8,305 nucleotides of DNA from Pseudomonadota bacterium (lineage in GTDB: Bacteria; Pseudomonadota; Alphaproteobacteria; Acetobacterales; Acetobacteraceae). The stretch covers positions 1 to 8,305 of the forward strand of contig JAKBCX010000049.1 in the NCBI GenBank assembly GCA_021807465.1, read 5' to 3'. A model generated the notes under the pieces. The model was given only the letters and a program-made list of their open reading frames with translations. It was not told where the DNA came from and searched no databases. A program made the translations under genes and the position numbers. Numbering within the stretch: position 1 is the stretch's first letter; each line of letters opens with the position of its first letter. Shown piece after piece: positions 7,301 to 8,305 of the stretch.

Positions 7301-7540
7301 ATTTTGATGACCTCCATTGCCTTCGTGTTCGGCACGCTGCCGCTGGCCATGGCCACTGGCGCAGGGGCCGCAAGCCGCACGGCCATCGGCACCGCCGTGG
7401 TAGGGGGCATGCTCACAGCCACCTTCCTCGCCATCTTCTTCGTACCGGTTCTCTTCGTGGTGGTGCTGACATTCACCAAGGTAAGGCGGCGCAAGGAGAT
7501 GGCGGCTTTAGCCGAAGCACTCGATGCGGAAGGAAAATAA
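4391..7540 (+). CDS. HAE1-family RND multidrug efflux pump (AcrB/MexB-type inner-membrane permease)
   Basis: This proton-driven trimeric transporter exports hydrophobic and amphiphilic compounds. The 1049-residue length equals that of E. coli AcrB. The N terminus MSRFFIDRPIFAWV is the family signature. Twelve membrane spans are visible: one at 10-30, five at about 339-492, one at 538-556 and five at about 872-1024, with the two large periplasmic loops between spans 1-2 and 7-8. The proton-relay residues are present: Asp407 and Asp408 in GLLVDDAIVVVEN, Lys937 in GLATKNAILIVEFA, and Arg in RFRPILMTS (967/969), matching AcrB Asp407/Asp408/Lys940/Arg971. The switch loop reads GFNLAGQAQNQG at 612-623: the first Phe (AcrB 615) is kept, an Asn replaces Gly616, and Leu replaces Phe617. 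GGAG lies 11 bases before the ATG. No truncation is seen, so the pump should be active. Closely related HAE1 paralogues differ in substrate, so specificity is not assigned. Confidence 0.98.
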   Translation: MSRFFIDRPIFAWVLALLLMLLGGLSILRLPIAQYPNIVPPQISISATYPGASAQTVANLVIRPILQQMSGLDGLEYIDATSESNGTAEIDLTFTQRTDPNTAQVQVQNKLSLAEPTLPTEVTTEGLRVQKATKNFMLIIGLVSTDGMMKSPDIADYIASHLQDPLTRIPGVGDYTLFGSEYAMRIWLNPDKMYKYGLTVSDITTAIQAQNAQIPAGELGGLPAVPGQRLDATIIGPSLLSTPKQFGNILVKVEPSGAQVRLHDVARVALGAQSYAISGLFDNQPASGIGLKLTPGANQLSTENAVKAEMARLAKNLPPGLKVVYPFDTEPYIVLSLTEVVKTLFLAIGLVFLVMLLFLQNFRATLIPTIAVPVVLLGTFGVMAALGYSINTLTMLAMVLAVGLLVDDAIVVVENVDRLMHERKLSAREAARQSMDEISGALVAIALVLSAVFLPMAFFGGATGVIYRQFSVTIISAMLLSVLTALIFTPALCGTLLKPQKEDGLHQHGIFSAFNRGFNAARGRYLGITRKMTVWRRLSMLGFLAITLLMVILFMQIPIGFLPNEDQGLLLGQTVLPPGSTAAQTAKLNRQVTDYVLSHEGKNVDSIFTATGFNLAGQAQNQGFLVLHMKNWDQRTKASQSVSAVARQVMAHFAGNREGQVIVFQPPPVIGLGNATGFDLELQNTGGLSHEQFLAARNQLLAMAAKDPLLAAVRPNGLDDAPEYKLNIDRGKALAMGISTTDLNNTIEAALASEYVDQFIRDGRVKQVYIQGEADARMQPSDLSRWYVRNAAGDMVPFDTFITGSWTTGPQKVEIYNSLTSYEIQGQPAPGVSSGTAMAEIKKLVSKLPHGVGMEWTNMSYEQVKAGSQTGALYSISVIVVLLCLAALYESWSIPAAVIFVVPLGIIGAVLATLLRGLDNDVYFEVGLLTTMGLATKNAILIVEFARAFFEEGASLTEAALHAAQERFRPILMTSIAFVFGTLPLAMATGAGAASRTAIGTAVVGGMLTATFLAIFFVPVLFVVVLTFTKVRRRKEMAALAEALDAEGK

Positions 7541-7541
7541 G

Positions 7542-8305
7542 ATGATGCGTAAGCCTCTCTCCGCACTGCTGCTGGGCCTGCTTACCGGCTGCAGTCTTAT
7601 CCCCGCTTATCACCGCCCGGCTGCACCCATAGCCTCTACCTGGCCTGCAAGTGCCAGTACGGGGCCAGGCGGGCCAGCCGCCGCGGATATTGGCTGGCGG
7701 CAATTCTTCGCCGACCCGGCCCTGCAATCACTCATCGCGCTGGGGCTGGAGAATAACCGCGACCTGCGCGTGGCGGTGCTGAATGTGGAGCAGGCGCAAG
7801 CGCAATATGCGTCGGACCGCGCCGGCCTGTTCCCCATGGTGGATGCCACGGGCATGCTGACGCGCCAGCATATTCCCGCTGACGTTGCCGGCTTTAATTC
7901 ACCTGAGAATATCCAGGAATACAGCCTGGGTGCCGGCACGGTTTCGTGGGAGCTGGATTTGTTCGGCAAAATCCGCAGCCAGGCCAAGGCGGCGCAGGAA
8001 ACTTATCTCAGCAATGCCGATACCGCACTTTCCACGCAGATAAGCCTGGTGGCTGAGATTGCATCCAACTACTACGCTTGGCTCGCAGACCGCGAGTCGC
8101 TGCGCGTATCGCAGGATACAGCAACAGCCCAGGCACATTCGCTGGAACTCACCCAGATGGAGCTTAGCCACGGTACGGCCACCGCGCAGGATGTGGCCCA
8201 GGCGCAATCGGCGCTATACACGGCGCAGGCCGCCGTGTCGGCATATCAGCGCCAGGTGAGCGCGGATATGGACCAGCTGGTACTGCTGGCAGGCACACCA
8301 CTGCC
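7542..8305 (+). CDS. OprM/NodT-type outer-membrane efflux channel lipoprotein, 3'-truncated by window edge
   Basis: The outer-membrane factor forms the trimeric exit duct of the tripartite pump. The frame opens at ATG 7542, one base after the pump stop, with AGGA (7531-7534) seven bases ahead; a second ATG at 7545 is a possible start. About 254 residues are visible before the window ends with no stop; the family is usually about 450-500 residues, so roughly half is seen. The product begins with a lipoprotein signal, MMRKPLSALLLGLLTGC, with Cys17 as acylation site, followed by the proline-rich SLIPAYHRPAAP typical of OprM. Family motifs are GWRQFFADPALQSLIALGLENNRDLRVAVLNVEQAQAQY-like (residues about 51-90), the WELDLFGKIRSQAKAA segment (about 135-150), and the long coiled helices LVAEIASNYYAWLADRESL and TATAQDVAQAQSALYTAQAAV. 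Near-overlap with the pump gene indicates cotranscription. Confidence 0.95.
   Translation, partial: MMRKPLSALLLGLLTGCSLIPAYHRPAAPIASTWPASASTGPGGPAAADIGWRQFFADPALQSLIALGLENNRDLRVAVLNVEQAQAQYASDRAGLFPMVDATGMLTRQHIPADVAGFNSPENIQEYSLGAGTVSWELDLFGKIRSQAKAAQETYLSNADTALSTQISLVAEIASNYYAWLADRESLRVSQDTATAQAHSLELTQMELSHGTATAQDVAQAQSALYTAQAAVSAYQRQVSADMDQLVLLAGTPL

Noticed and set aside
1..8305. Mobile element, CRISPR array, tRNA or prophage content
   Set aside because: No transposase-like frame, paired terminal repeats, regular spacer-repeat pattern or tRNA-like cloverleaf was seen on either strand; the genes form a coherent chromosomal layout.

Overview
The window reads as high-GC alphaproteobacterial chromosome. 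Family resemblance and gene order (bamB immediately followed by der, an alphaproteobacterial-style Der with an NKAE motif and a GTNNPY-type C terminus) suggest an Acetobacteraceae-like or related lineage. That placement comes from recalled sequence character, not from a search, and is only moderately secure.

Layout. Positions 1-677 hold the 3' part of a bamB-type PQQ-repeat outer-membrane assembly lipoprotein gene. It overlaps der (677-2017), an essential GTPase of ribosome assembly, by one base. Converging on der from the other strand is a 53-residue single-span membrane protein gene of unknown function with a His-rich tail (2022-2183). After 136 bases without a recognised gene comes a TetR/AcrR-type repressor gene on the minus strand (2320-2979). 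A 218-base divergent control region (2980-3197) carries a TTGACA-type promoter and a perfect 16-bp palindrome. Rightward from it runs a tripartite RND efflux operon: lipoprotein adaptor (3198-4370), HAE1-type inner-membrane pump of 1049 residues (4391-7540), and an OprM/NodT-type outer-membrane channel lipoprotein (7542 to the window end, incomplete).

How it works together. The left block is housekeeping: envelope biogenesis and ribosome biogenesis, probably translationally coupled. The right block is a self-contained efflux module. The pump takes proton-motive force and substrate from the inner membrane and periplasm, the adaptor bridges the periplasm, and the OprM-like channel opens to the outside. 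The divergent TetR protein most likely represses the operon, and probably itself, at the palindrome, and is released by a pump substrate. Its helix-turn-helix carries three consecutive cysteines, which is unusual.

I see no insertion sequence, CRISPR array, tRNA/rRNA gene or prophage signature. The architecture is ordinary for an efflux locus. The points most worth following up are the overlapping operator half-sites, the Cys-rich repressor and the small membrane protein.
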